Assembly (NCBI GenBank): GCA_937891905.1 | Contig: CALATT010000078.1 | Coordinates: 1 to 14,501, forward strand | DNA length: 14,501 nt | Reading direction: 5' to 3' | Origin: an uncultured Bacteroidales bacterium | Lineage (GTDB): Bacteria; Bacteroidota; Bacteroidia; Bacteroidales; Paludibacteraceae | Shown here: positions 1 to 6,848 of the stretch, piece by piece | How positions within the stretch are numbered: position 1 is the first letter of the stretch | Layout: each line of letters opens with the position of its first letter | Made by a program: the position numbers and the translations under genes | The notes under the pieces: generated by a model | Seen by the model: only the letters and a program-made list of their open reading frames with translations | Told to the model about the DNA's origin: nothing | Database searches by the model: none

Positions 1-635
1 CTGACCACGGTGCTAACCGTCTCGGTGCATCGGCGTTGATGCAAGGTTTGGCTGATGGATACTTTGTATTACCATATACTATCCAGAACTACCTCAGCGA
101 CCAGATTGGTGTGCCACGCATGAGTACTGACCTGCCTGAGTTTGCTGAGGCAGAGAAGGCTATCCAAGATAAGATTGATCGCTTGATGGCTATCAAGGGT
201 GAGCGTTCAGTGGATTCTATTCACAAAGAGCTTGGTCTTGTGATGTGGGATTTCGTAGGTATGGGTCGTACAGCAGAGGGACTCAAAGAGGGTATCGCTA
301 AGATTGATGCTATCAAGAAAGAGTTCTGGAGCAATGTATATATCCCAGGCGAGGCAGATAAGTTGAATAACGAGTTGGAGAAAGCTCTCCGTTTGGCTGA
401 CTTTATTGAGATCGGTCGTTTGATGGCTGTGGATGCATTGCATCGTGAAGAGAGTTGTGGTGGTCACTTCCGTGAGGAATTCCAGACTCCAGAAGGTGAA
501 GCAATGCGTCAAGATGATAAGTTTAGTTATGTAGGTTGCTGGAAGTACACTGGCGAAGATAGCGAACCAGAGTTGATTAAGGAACCACTTGACTACGAAT
601 TCACAGAGCGTAAGACTCGTAACTATAAGAACTAA
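1..635 (+). CDS. sdhA: Succinate dehydrogenase/fumarate reductase flavoprotein subunit, C-terminal part
   Basis: The reading frame is open from the first bases (first whole codon at 3), so the gene begins upstream and only the last 210 residues are seen. The first visible residues read D-H-G-A-N-R-L-G-A-S-A-L, the FAD-binding signature near the end of the flavin domain of SdhA/FrdA, followed by G-L-A-D-G-Y-F-V-L-P. The rest is the helical C-terminal domain. The protein carries covalent FAD in this family and interconverts succinate and fumarate at the inner face of the cytoplasmic membrane, passing electrons to SdhB. The gene lies 29 nt before sdhB, so the two are almost certainly co-transcribed; the cytochrome b subunit would be expected upstream, outside the window. 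In Bacteroidales this complex usually works as a fumarate reductase, but direction cannot be read from the sequence. The family call is very sure. Confidence 0.95.
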   Translation, partial: DHGANRLGASALMQGLADGYFVLPYTIQNYLSDQIGVPRMSTDLPEFAEAEKAIQDKIDRLMAIKGERSVDSIHKELGLVMWDFVGMGRTAEGLKEGIAKIDAIKKEFWSNVYIPGEADKLNNELEKALRLADFIEIGRLMAVDALHREESCGGHFREEFQTPEGEAMRQDDKFSYVGCWKYTGEDSEPELIKEPLDYEFTERKTRNYKN

Positions 636-664
636 TTCTGTGTAACCGTTTAAAGAAAATTAAT

Positions 665-1420
665 ATGGATCAATATATTGATATTAAAGTAAGGGTATGG
701 CGTCAAGCTGGCCCAAAAGCTCAAGGACATTTCGAGACCTATGAGTTAAAGCATATCTTCCAAGGTGCTTCATTCTTGGAGATGATTGATATTCTCAATG
801 AGCAACTCATCGCAGAGCACAAAGACCCAGTGACATACGATCACGATTGTCGCGAGGGTATCTGTGGTATGTGCTCTATGTATGTAAACGGTCACCCACA
901 CGGACCAGATAGCGCTATCACTACTTGCCAGTTGCATATGCGTAAGTTCAAAAATGGTGAGACTATCACTGTTGAACCATGGCGTAGCCGCGCGTTCCCT
1001 GTAATCAAGGACTTGATGGTGGATCGTGGTGCGTATGACAAGATTATGCAAGCTGGTGGCTTTGTGAGCGTGAATACTGGTGGTGTACCTGATGCAAACG
1101 CGATTGCTATTCCAAAACCAGTAGCAGACGAGGCTATGGATGCAGCAAGTTGTATCGGTTGTGGCGCATGTGCAGCCGCTTGTAAGAACGGTTCTGCTAT
1201 GCTCTTCGTAGCTGCAAAGGTAAGTCAGTTGGCATTGCTTCCACAAGGTAAAGTAGAAGCAGCTCAACGCGCAAAAGCTATGGTGGCTAAGATGGATGAA
1301 CTCGGATTTGGTAACTGTACCAATACAGGCGCATGTGCTGCTGAGTGTCCAAAGAGCGTAAGCTTGGCTAATATAGCTCGTTTGAACCGCGAGTTCCTAT
1401 GTGCTAAATTCAAAGACTAA
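665..1420 (+). CDS. sdhB: Succinate dehydrogenase/fumarate reductase iron-sulfur subunit
   Basis: A complete 251-residue protein. The N-terminal plant-type ferredoxin domain has Cys62, Cys67, Cys70 and Cys88, which bind the [2Fe-2S] cluster. The C-terminal domain has C163-x2-C166-x2-C169-x3-C173 plus Cys218, Cys224 and Cys228. By analogy with E. coli SdhB, C163/C166/C169/C228 would hold the [4Fe-4S] cluster and C173/C218/C224 the [3Fe-4S] cluster. All expected ligands are present, so the subunit should be functional. It relays electrons between SdhA and the membrane quinone site. The ATG at 665 follows an A-rich stretch (aaagaaaatt), typical of Bacteroidota initiation regions, and the whole conserved domain fits from this start. 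A GC-rich hairpin lies just beyond the stop. Confidence 0.97.
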   Translation: MDQYIDIKVRVWRQAGPKAQGHFETYELKHIFQGASFLEMIDILNEQLIAEHKDPVTYDHDCREGICGMCSMYVNGHPHGPDSAITTCQLHMRKFKNGETITVEPWRSRAFPVIKDLMVDRGAYDKIMQAGGFVSVNTGGVPDANAIAIPKPVADEAMDAASCIGCGACAAACKNGSAMLFVAAKVSQLALLPQGKVEAAQRAKAMVAKMDELGFGNCTNTGACAAECPKSVSLANIARLNREFLCAKFKD

Positions 1421-1431
1421 GCATAGCGTTG

Positions 1432-1439
1432 TATATTTG
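1432..1439 (+). promoter_or_regulatory. Candidate -7 promoter element (TAnnTTTG)
   Basis: TATATTTG matches the Bacteroidota -7 consensus TAnnTTTG and is followed by C, as is common. It lies 36 nt before the nuclease gene. I see no good TTTG or TTG at the expected 19-21 nt upstream, so this is a half-supported promoter. Transcription would start at roughly 1444-1447, inside the adjacent hairpin. Confidence 0.4.
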
Positions 1440-1442
1440 CAC

Positions 1443-1465
1443 AGGGGCGGCTGATTACCGCCCTT
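1443..1465 (+). terminator. Hairpin after sdhB, possible terminator
   Basis: The arms AGGGGCGG (1443-1450) and CCGCCCTT (1458-1465) pair over 8 bp with one G-U, around a 7-nt loop. It is GC-rich and lies 23 nt after the sdhB stop, so it may end the sdh transcript. The downstream sequence (gttgctcta) is not a proper T-run, so termination may be weak. Confidence 0.5.
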
Positions 1466-1474
1466 GTTGCTCTA

Positions 1475-3190
1475 ATGAAAAGAAATATGAAAAGAATTAT
1501 TCTACTATTTGTATTAGCAGGCATATTACTGCCTTCATACGCAGCGACGCAGATCACGGTCGCAGACTTTATTAATAGAGCAGAGGAAAATACTACTTAT
1601 CGTTTGCGTGGAGTGGTGAGTAATATAGTGAATATGACCTATGGCAATTTCACCTTAGAAGATGAGACGGGTAGTATTTATGTGTATGGTTTGCTAACTT
1701 CTACAGGTCAGTCGAAGCAGTTTGCTTCTATGGGAATTGTAGAAGGTGATACATTGACGATGCAAGGGTCATATAAGTTGTATAAGGGTACACACGAGGT
1801 GGTTGATGGTCAGTATATCAGCCATGTGAGTCCTGCAGAAGAAGATGTAGAGAAACCAGAGGTTGATTATACCAAGACAGTGGTGGATTTTGAGACTGAC
1901 TTTGCGAATGGATGGTCAGGATGGGTAGGGAAGACGCTTACTTTTACCAATGATTTCTATATTCACGATACCTATAATAAGCGTATGGCTTATCATCGTT
2001 TGCGTAGTCCAGAGGAGTATGGTGATGAGGGCACAAAAGGGTATATGAATGCTATGGCAGCCAATGCAATAGCAGAGTGTACTTTATCTGGCGTGACGCT
2101 TAAGAGTGGTTGCCGTCCGGGTACTATAATCCGCGGATTGAAAGCGCAAGTGACAGCAGCTAATAAATTACAAGCAGTTAATACACCTACTATTATTTAC
2201 AATGAATTACCTACGCAGCTCCCTGATTTGGGTAATGCCAATGTGGTGGTTTGTGGTACAAATATAGAGAATTTCTTTGTGACTCTTGGAGGCTACGCAG
2301 GTGCAAAAAATGAGACAACACTCAGTTATCAAAAGCAAAAAATCTCAAAAGGTTTGTATCATCTGAATGCGGATATCTATGCTATCTGCGAGATGGAGCA
2401 GGGACCATTAGCTGCTACGGAAATGGTGCGATTGCTCAATGAGTTAGCAGGAACTAATGTGTATGATTGGGTAAACGCAGGTTTTTCTACTTATGACGCC
2501 ATTATGGTATGCTATATTTATCGTAAAGATAAGGTAACGCCATATGGTAATTATATAAAGCCATATACATCCTCTGTCTATCTATATAGAGAAGCTATTC
2601 AGTGTTTTGAACATATAGCTACCCAAGAACGATTTAATGTGTCGGTTAATCACTTTAAAGCTAAAAGTGGAACAGATGATACGGATGGGACGAGACGGAC
2701 TAATATGCAAAGACTGATATCTAAGTTGTCATCAGCTGAGGCTATAGACCCAGATGTGTTAGTGATGGGTGATTTGAATGCTTATACGATGGAGGCATCT
2801 AATCTATTGCTGACTGAAGGTGAAGGATATGTAGATTTGCTGATGAAATATGATCCGGATGGTTATAGTTATGTCTATGATAAATTGGTGGGTTATTTAG
2901 ATCATGCGTATTGCTCTCCATCTATGGAGTCGCAAGTAACTAAGGCTGTTTCATATCACATGAATGCAGATACTCCTACTTCCTACGAGTATAGCAAGGG
3001 CAATACAACGATGTATCGTTATGCTGATCACGAACCTATTTTGGTAGGTTTGCACTTAGGAGAGGATGTATCCACGAATATAGAAGAAGTAGAAACAGGC
3101 GTAGCGTGTACAAAGGTGCTTCGAAACGGCCAGATTGTTATCTTGCGTGGTGATAATGCATACACTATCACAGGACAGCTAATCTATTGA
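1475..3190 (+). CDS. Secreted OB-fold/endonuclease-exonuclease-phosphatase family nuclease with C-terminal sorting motif
   Basis: A 571-residue exported protein. Residues 1-24 form a signal peptide (K/R start, hydrophobic core, S-Y-A-A end). Residues about 27-118 look like an OB-fold nucleic-acid-binding domain of the YhcR type (Y-G-N-F-T-L-E-D-E-T-G at 56-66). About 135-250 resembles the linker/second beta domain of extracellular ExeM-like nucleases. From about 255 to 530 is the metal-dependent EEP domain, with expected active-site positions N263 (N-I-E-N-F-F), E306 (C-E-M-E), H393 (N-H-F-K), D433 and N435 (G-D-L-N), D476/H477 (L-D-H) and D518/H519 (D-H-E-P). All are present, so it should be active, probably digesting extracellular DNA or RNA. 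The last ~28 residues form a short motif shared with the pectate lyase and are read as a T9SS sorting signal. ATG 1487 (residue 5) is an equally plausible start. Substrate is inferred from family. Confidence 0.85.
   Translation: MKRNMKRIILLFVLAGILLPSYAATQITVADFINRAEENTTYRLRGVVSNIVNMTYGNFTLEDETGSIYVYGLLTSTGQSKQFASMGIVEGDTLTMQGSYKLYKGTHEVVDGQYISHVSPAEEDVEKPEVDYTKTVVDFETDFANGWSGWVGKTLTFTNDFYIHDTYNKRMAYHRLRSPEEYGDEGTKGYMNAMAANAIAECTLSGVTLKSGCRPGTIIRGLKAQVTAANKLQAVNTPTIIYNELPTQLPDLGNANVVVCGTNIENFFVTLGGYAGAKNETTLSYQKQKISKGLYHLNADIYAICEMEQGPLAATEMVRLLNELAGTNVYDWVNAGFSTYDAIMVCYIYRKDKVTPYGNYIKPYTSSVYLYREAIQCFEHIATQERFNVSVNHFKAKSGTDDTDGTRRTNMQRLISKLSSAEAIDPDVLVMGDLNAYTMEASNLLLTEGEGYVDLLMKYDPDGYSYVYDKLVGYLDHAYCSPSMESQVTKAVSYHMNADTPTSYEYSKGNTTMYRYADHEPILVGLHLGEDVSTNIEEVETGVACTKVLRNGQIVILRGDNAYTITGQLIY
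3104..3187 (+). other. C-terminal motif of the nuclease, likely T9SS sorting signal
   Basis: Encodes residues 544-571. The segment K-V-L-R-N-G-Q-I-V-I-L-R, then A-Y-T-I-T-G-Q-L-I-Y at the extreme C terminus, matches the end of the pectate lyase almost position for position. Beta-strand-rich ends closing with G-Q-L-I or similar are typical of T9SS type A-like C-terminal domains. The assignment to T9SS is inference; the similarity between the two proteins is seen directly. Confidence 0.6.
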
Positions 3191-3237
3191 TACTATTCGT
3201 TATGTAATTGAAAGTGCGGAACTAAAATACATAAAAA

Positions 3238-3266
3238 GAGATAGCCACCTTGCGGGTGGCTATCTT
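3238..3266. terminator. Bidirectional hairpin terminator between convergent genes
   Basis: Arms 3238-3249 and 3255-3266 pair over 12 bp (11 Watson-Crick, one G-T at the base) around the loop ttgcg. The stem contains GATAGCCACC and its complement. On the minus strand the stem is followed by T-rich sequence (complement of ataaaaa, 3231-3237), a classic intrinsic terminator for the pectate lyase. On the plus strand the T-run is poor (tcttcgta), but the same stem lies 48 nt past the nuclease stop and probably serves both genes. Confidence 0.85.
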
Positions 3267-3284
3267 CGTATAATAGAATATGTA

Positions 3285-4973
3285 TTATTCTACGCAATGA
3301 CCGAGTATGTTGTAGGTTTTGCCATCACGGATGATGAATATCTGTCCGTTGCGGATAATCTTAATAGCATTGCTTTCCATTTCGGTATTATCTAAGCCCG
3401 TAGGATTAGATGCTGCTGACTTGAGATCGAAGCATACTTTTGAAATGCGTGTTCCTGTACCAGCTGAGCGTTGTATGGTGAATGACTTGGCGTTTGCAGG
3501 TGCAGAAAGTGTAATATCTTGTTTGTTCTTGCTATCAATGGTTGTGTAGCTATTCTCATTGTTGTTCCAATGATAAGCGATGGTATTTTTCTCTGAAGTC
3601 CAGTTTGGAATGGTTACATCGAATGTCACTGCAGTGATAGTGCTATTGTATGCAGAGAAGTCAAAGGTGATAATATCCGCGTCTCCACCCATGTTGAGAT
3701 AACCATTATCCCATGTTCCTTTTGCTAATTCAGCAGTTACAACCACTTGGGCAAAGTCTGCAGGAATACCTTTATTAGCAACTGTTGGTTCTTCTCCCAA
3801 ACCAAGGTTGATACAGCAATCTCCTTCTACAGGTGTTGTTGGTGTGTTGTCACCACCTGTGTTGTCACCCGTATTGTCGCCACCTGTGTTGTCTCCTGTA
3901 TTGTCGCCACCCGTATTGTCGTTATTTCCGTCGCATGAAGAAGATACTGCTCCCTTATCCGTAACGGTTAATGTAGCACCAGCTCCGCAAGTAGTATTGG
4001 TAACGGCGGTCTTTGCTTCTGCTGCAGTGAGTGCAGTGTATGAATAAGATGGAGTAAGTACAGAACGCTTGGTGATGTTTGCAGGTACACCATTTTTAGA
4101 GGTGCAGTTGATGAATTTAGATCCATTTTTACCACCGTAGTTCTCGTAGAATATTTTGCTCTTTGCAGGACTTCCTTCAAAAGCACATCCTTCAATGTAG
4201 CAATCCACATTCTCTGGGCCGATGTAGCATTTCGCAACGGAAGAATTCCAATAGCAATTGAGGAAGTGTAGACTCGCATTACGGCAGCGTGTCATGCGCT
4301 CAACGCAACCTTCATCCCACCAGTTGTATGCATAGGTGATGTTGTATGTTCCGTCTGATGGTTTGTCGCCGCTGTCTGAACCAACTAGATTTGAGTATCG
4401 GTGGTCATCTGAGCCTCCAGATCCTCCTGCTTTGGGTTTTTTGAGATAGCGGAAGCGGCACCAAGTGACGGTGATCTTATCAGATTTTCCTTTGATATCA
4501 AAATTGCCGTCGCAGCCATCTTGGAAATCGCAGTGGTCCACCCATACATTGTTGGCTCCATCTAAACAAAGGTTGTCATTACCGTCACAGTCATATGCGC
4601 CTGGTCCTTCAAAAGTAAGGTTGCGAAGGATGATGTTTGAGCCTTTGAGGTATAAAATACCAGAGTTACTGCTGTTCTGCTGTGTGGAAATCAGTTTGGC
4701 TCCATTCACTGCCATGATAGTGATGTTGCTGGCACTGGAACTGATTTGACTTGTAACAGTAATGTTCTGCGTGATGATGATTACTTTGTTACCTTTGCTA
4801 ATATTGCTCTTCAGGCCAGAAGCATCTTTGACTAATGTGGGAGTTGCACTGCCGCCACCTGTGGCGCCTGCACCATATCCCCATGCAGAAGGTGCGCAAT
4901 AGGTAACTGCATTGAGCTGCATACTAATGCATAATGCAATAGAAAAAAAGAATAAGTGTCCTAAGTGTTTCAT
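3285..4973 (-). CDS. Secreted polysaccharide lyase family 1 (pectate lyase-like) with C-terminal sorting motif
   Basis: A 562-residue protein using the ATG at 4973, chosen because it directly gives a signal peptide (residues 1-22, ending Q-L-N-A). An in-frame start at 5018 exists but overlaps the promoter. Residues about 25-345 are a right-handed beta-helix of PL1 type: the W-V-D-H signature at 144-147, then G-N-F-D-I-K-G-K-S-D-K-I-T-V-T-W, then R-M-T-R-C-R at 226-231, matching the family R-x-P-x-x-R catalytic region but with Thr in place of Pro. The enzyme would cleave polygalacturonate by Ca2+-dependent beta-elimination outside the cell. It is rich in Cys. Residues about 353-378 are an Asn/Asp/Thr/Gly repeat linker; about 385-520 is a separate beta-rich domain that I do not recognise, perhaps carbohydrate-binding. 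The final 26 residues form the putative T9SS signal. It has its own promoter and terminator. Activity on pectin rather than a related glycan is inferred. Confidence 0.85.
   Translation of the reverse strand: MKHLGHLFFFSIALCISMQLNAVTYCAPSAWGYGAGATGGGSATPTLVKDASGLKSNISKGNKVIIITQNITVTSQISSSASNITIMAVNGAKLISTQQNSSNSGILYLKGSNIILRNLTFEGPGAYDCDGNDNLCLDGANNVWVDHCDFQDGCDGNFDIKGKSDKITVTWCRFRYLKKPKAGGSGGSDDHRYSNLVGSDSGDKPSDGTYNITYAYNWWDEGCVERMTRCRNASLHFLNCYWNSSVAKCYIGPENVDCYIEGCAFEGSPAKSKIFYENYGGKNGSKFINCTSKNGVPANITKRSVLTPSYSYTALTAAEAKTAVTNTTCGAGATLTVTDKGAVSSSCDGNNDNTGGDNTGDNTGGDNTGDNTGGDNTPTTPVEGDCCINLGLGEEPTVANKGIPADFAQVVVTAELAKGTWDNGYLNMGGDADIITFDFSAYNSTITAVTFDVTIPNWTSEKNTIAYHWNNNENSYTTIDSKNKQDITLSAPANAKSFTIQRSAGTGTRISKVCFDLKSAASNPTGLDNTEMESNAIKIIRNGQIFIIRDGKTYNILGHCVE
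3288..3365 (-). other. C-terminal motif of the pectate lyase, likely T9SS sorting signal
   Basis: Encodes residues 537-562. K-I-I-R-N-G-Q-I-F-I-I-R-D-G-K-T-Y-N-I-L followed by G-H-C-V-E parallels the nuclease C terminus (K-x-x-R-N-G-Q-I-x-I-x-R, 4 residues, Y-x-I-x-G). The rest of the two proteins is unrelated, which argues for a shared targeting module. T9SS use is inferred from the fit to type A-like C-terminal domains. Confidence 0.6.
3847..3921 (-). repeat. 27-bp tandem repeat encoding a D-N-T-G-D-N-T-G-G linker
   Basis: Two full imperfect 27-bp units (3847-3873, 3874-3900) and a partial third (3901-3921), each built of a 15-bp and a 12-bp half beginning ttgtc. In the minus-strand frame they encode a nine-residue period D-N-T-G-D-N-T-G-G in the linker between the catalytic beta-helix and the C-terminal domains. 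Such linkers are flexible, and their repeats can change copy number without a frameshift because 27 is a multiple of three. Confidence 0.85.
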
Positions 4974-5015
4974 TTGAGATGGAATTATATAATATATGTA
5001 CCTTAAAAAACAGCG

Positions 5016-5047
5016 CAAAAGTACAAAAAAAATCTTTTTTTACCAAA
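5016..5047 (-). promoter_or_regulatory. Promoter for the pectate lyase
   Basis: Read on the minus strand: TTTG at 5047-5044, a 20-nt spacer, and TACTTTTG at 5023-5016. This fits the Bacteroidota -33/-7 consensus with ideal spacing. Transcription would start near 5010, giving a leader of roughly 35-40 nt before the ATG at 4973. It sits directly downstream of the ybeY terminator, so the lyase is probably transcribed independently of ybeY. Confidence 0.8.
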
Positions 5048-5070
5048 TCTTTGCGATAAAACACACAAAA

Positions 5071-5110
5071 AATGTCAATTTGTCTCCATTTTGGGAGGTA
5101 AATTGACATT
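5071..5110 (-). terminator. Intrinsic terminator of the spmAB-like/ybeY unit
   Basis: Arms 5071-5087 and 5094-5110 pair over 17 bp (15 Watson-Crick and two G-T pairs) around the 6-nt loop attttg. On the minus strand the stem runs straight into T-rich sequence (complement of acacacaaaa), as in a rho-independent terminator. It lies 22 nt beyond the ybeY stop. Confidence 0.88.
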
Positions 5111-5132
5111 GATGGGACGAAATATATGTATT

Positions 5133-5552
5133 TTAGGAATTTAATAGAATAGAGAGTGCGTGGTTCTCTTTGGCTGTCATTTGTGCTTTTGCTTCTGGTG
5201 TTTTGTCTGCCTGTCCTGTAAGATGCAAAATGCCGTGTATGATGATACGCATTAGTTCGTTCTCAAAATCGACACCAACCATTACTGCGTTTGAACGAAC
5301 GGTATCCAATGATATAAAGATATCGCCATTGATGGTGGTGGCTGTGGAATAGTCAAAGGTAATGACATCGGTGTAATAATCGTGTCCAAGAAAGTCACGA
5401 TTAACTTCTAATTCTCGTTGGTCAGAGCAAAAAATATAGTGGATATTTCCTACTGCGAATCCATAATGTGCCGCGATGGTTTTGACCCATCGGCGTATGG
5501 CTGCTTGGTTGAGAGTAGGCATCTCTGTGTCTTGTGTGGTGAAATGTATCAT
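5133..5552 (-). CDS. ybeY: Endoribonuclease YbeY (rRNA maturation factor)
   Basis: A 139-residue protein, the normal size for the family in this phylum. YbeY is a metal-dependent RNase acting in 16S rRNA 3'-end processing and ribosome quality control. The signature H-G-I-L-H-L-T-G-Q-A-D-K-T-P-E-A is present near residues 108-123, followed by M-x3-E-N. The first two zinc-binding His residues are conserved; the third His of the E. coli type (H-G-x-L-H-L-x-G-Y-D-H) is not there and an Asp falls close to that place, a pattern I recall from other Bacteroidota YbeY proteins. ATG 5552 was chosen because it gives the usual N terminus; the frame stays open further upstream but would overlap the preceding gene. 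It starts 11 nt after that gene's stop, so the two are co-transcribed and possibly translationally coupled. Confidence 0.93.
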   Translation of the reverse strand: MIHFTTQDTEMPTLNQAAIRRWVKTIAAHYGFAVGNIHYIFCSDQRELEVNRDFLGHDYYTDVITFDYSTATTINGDIFISLDTVRSNAVMVGVDFENELMRIIIHGILHLTGQADKTPEAKAQMTAKENHALSILLNS

Positions 5553-5563
5553 ATTGGGATTGA

Positions 5564-6796
5564 TTATGCAAAGAATATGGCTGCGATGGCGAAGGCTGCA
5601 ATGGCTCCGGCGAGGTCTGCTATGAGACAACATGCTACTGCGTGCCGGGTGTTTTTAATAGAAACGCTGCCAAAATATACTGCGAGAACATAGAAAGTGG
5701 TATCTGTAGTACCTTGTAATATACAACATAGCCTTCCGACAAGCGAATCGGCCCCATGTGTGGTCATAGCTTCGAGCATTAGTCCTCTGGCTCCGCTTCC
5801 GCTCAGTGGTTTCATGAGTGCCGTGGGTACGGCTCCTGCTAAGTCTGGGTTGATACCGCATCTTTCAAAGCACCATGCGAGTCCGTTCTCCAGTAGTTCC
5901 ATAGCACCGCATGCTCTAAACATTCCGACTGCAACGAGTATGGCGATGAGGTATGGTATTATTCCAACTGCCGTTTTGAATCCATCCTTGGCTCCGTCAA
6001 TAAATGCATCGTACACATTTATTTTTCTTATCATGGCTTGCAGTACGAACCATGTGATGATGCTCAATAAGATGATTGCTGCTGCGGCGGCGGAAACGAT
6101 AGAGAGTGTCTCTGCTGTAAGTAGTGATGCTCCCCAAATGAGTAGTCCAACTAATCCTGTGAGACCAATAAGAGTACCAAGAACGATAGGGTCAACTATC
6201 TTTATTTTCTGAGATACGCATACTGCGATCAGCCCAGCAAGGGTGGCTATATAGGTGGCGATTAAAATAGGCAGAAAAACATCGGCTGGATTGGTTGCAC
6301 CTAATTGTGCTCTGTATGCCATGATGGTAGTGGGGATTAGTGTGAGTCCGCTTGCTCCGAGTACAACGAACATGATCATGGCGTTGGATGCTTTGGACTT
6401 GTCTGTGTTGAGTTCCTGTAATTCTCCCATAGCTTTCAATCCCATGGGTGTGGCTGCATTATCTAGTCCGAGCATGTTTGCGGCTATATTCATTAGCATA
6501 GAACCAAAAACGGGATGGTTTTTAGGTATCTCGGGAAAAATGCGTGTAAAGAACGGTGCGACTCCTTTTCCCAGTGTATTGACTACTCCTGCTTTTTCGC
6601 CAATTTTCATTATTCCCATCCAAAGGGATAGGATGCCCGCTAAACCCAATGAGAGTTCAAATCCTGTTTTGGCGTTCGTAAAGGTAGAATTTAGGATGTC
6701 GGAGAAAATTTCAATATTTCCCATCCATACAGCTTGTATTAACCCTATGATAATGGCTAATAAAATGAGTGAAATCCAAATATAATTCAAAATCAT
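5564..6796 (-). CDS. SpmA-SpmB fusion, nucleoside-recognition (Gate) domain membrane protein
   Basis: A 410-residue polytopic membrane protein. The first half (about 1-200) resembles spore maturation protein A, with N-I-A-A-N-M-L-G-L-D-N-A-A-T-P near residue 110; the second half (about 250-410) resembles SpmB, with G-M-F-R-A-C-G-A and K-P-L-S-G-S-G-A-R-G. Each half carries a Gate/nucleoside-recognition type region. The two are separate genes in Bacillus, where they affect spore core dehydration; Bacteroidota do not sporulate and carry the fused form, whose role is unknown to me. Transport of a small solute is a reasonable guess only. The ATG at 6796 matches the N terminus I recall for relatives. 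It heads a two-gene unit with ybeY. Its predicted promoter ends only a few bases upstream, implying a very short or absent leader. Confidence 0.9.
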   Translation of the reverse strand: MILNYIWISLILLAIIIGLIQAVWMGNIEIFSDILNSTFTNAKTGFELSLGLAGILSLWMGIMKIGEKAGVVNTLGKGVAPFFTRIFPEIPKNHPVFGSMLMNIAANMLGLDNAATPMGLKAMGELQELNTDKSKASNAMIMFVVLGASGLTLIPTTIMAYRAQLGATNPADVFLPILIATYIATLAGLIAVCVSQKIKIVDPIVLGTLIGLTGLVGLLIWGASLLTAETLSIVSAAAAAIILLSIITWFVLQAMIRKINVYDAFIDGAKDGFKTAVGIIPYLIAILVAVGMFRACGAMELLENGLAWCFERCGINPDLAGAVPTALMKPLSGSGARGLMLEAMTTHGADSLVGRLCCILQGTTDTTFYVLAVYFGSVSIKNTRHAVACCLIADLAGAIAAFAIAAIFFA

Positions 6797-6800
6797 GGCA

Positions 6801-6831
6801 CAAAATTACATCTTTTTTTGGAAATATGCAA
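6801..6831 (-). promoter_or_regulatory. Minus-strand promoter of the spmAB-like/ybeY unit
   Basis: On the minus strand: TTG at 6831-6829, a 20-nt spacer, TAATTTTG at 6808-6801. This fits the Bacteroidota promoter form. The -7 element ends only 4 nt before the ATG at 6796, so transcription would begin at or next to the start codon. Confidence 0.65.
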
Positions 6832-6848
6832 GAATTTGTGTAATTTTG
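6817..6848 (+). promoter_or_regulatory. Plus-strand promoter of the methyltransferase/adenosyltransferase unit
   Basis: TTTG at 6817-6820, a 20-nt spacer, TAATTTTG at 6841-6848. It overlaps the divergent minus-strand promoter, and the two -7 elements with their flanks form an inverted repeat of 10 bp per arm. The start codon at 6857 is only 8 nt past the -7 element. Confidence 0.72.

Noticed and set aside
3747..4047. Plus-strand frames with V-L-S-P-P repeats across the tandem repeat.
   Set aside because: The repeat pattern is the mirror of the pectate lyase linker; no start signals or conserved domain.
5697..6785. Long plus-strand open frames (5697-6212 and 6255-6785) opposite the SpmA-SpmB fusion.
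   Set aside because: They are antisense to a clearly conserved membrane protein; their translations show no domain and low-complexity Ser/Ala/Pro runs expected of a shadow frame.
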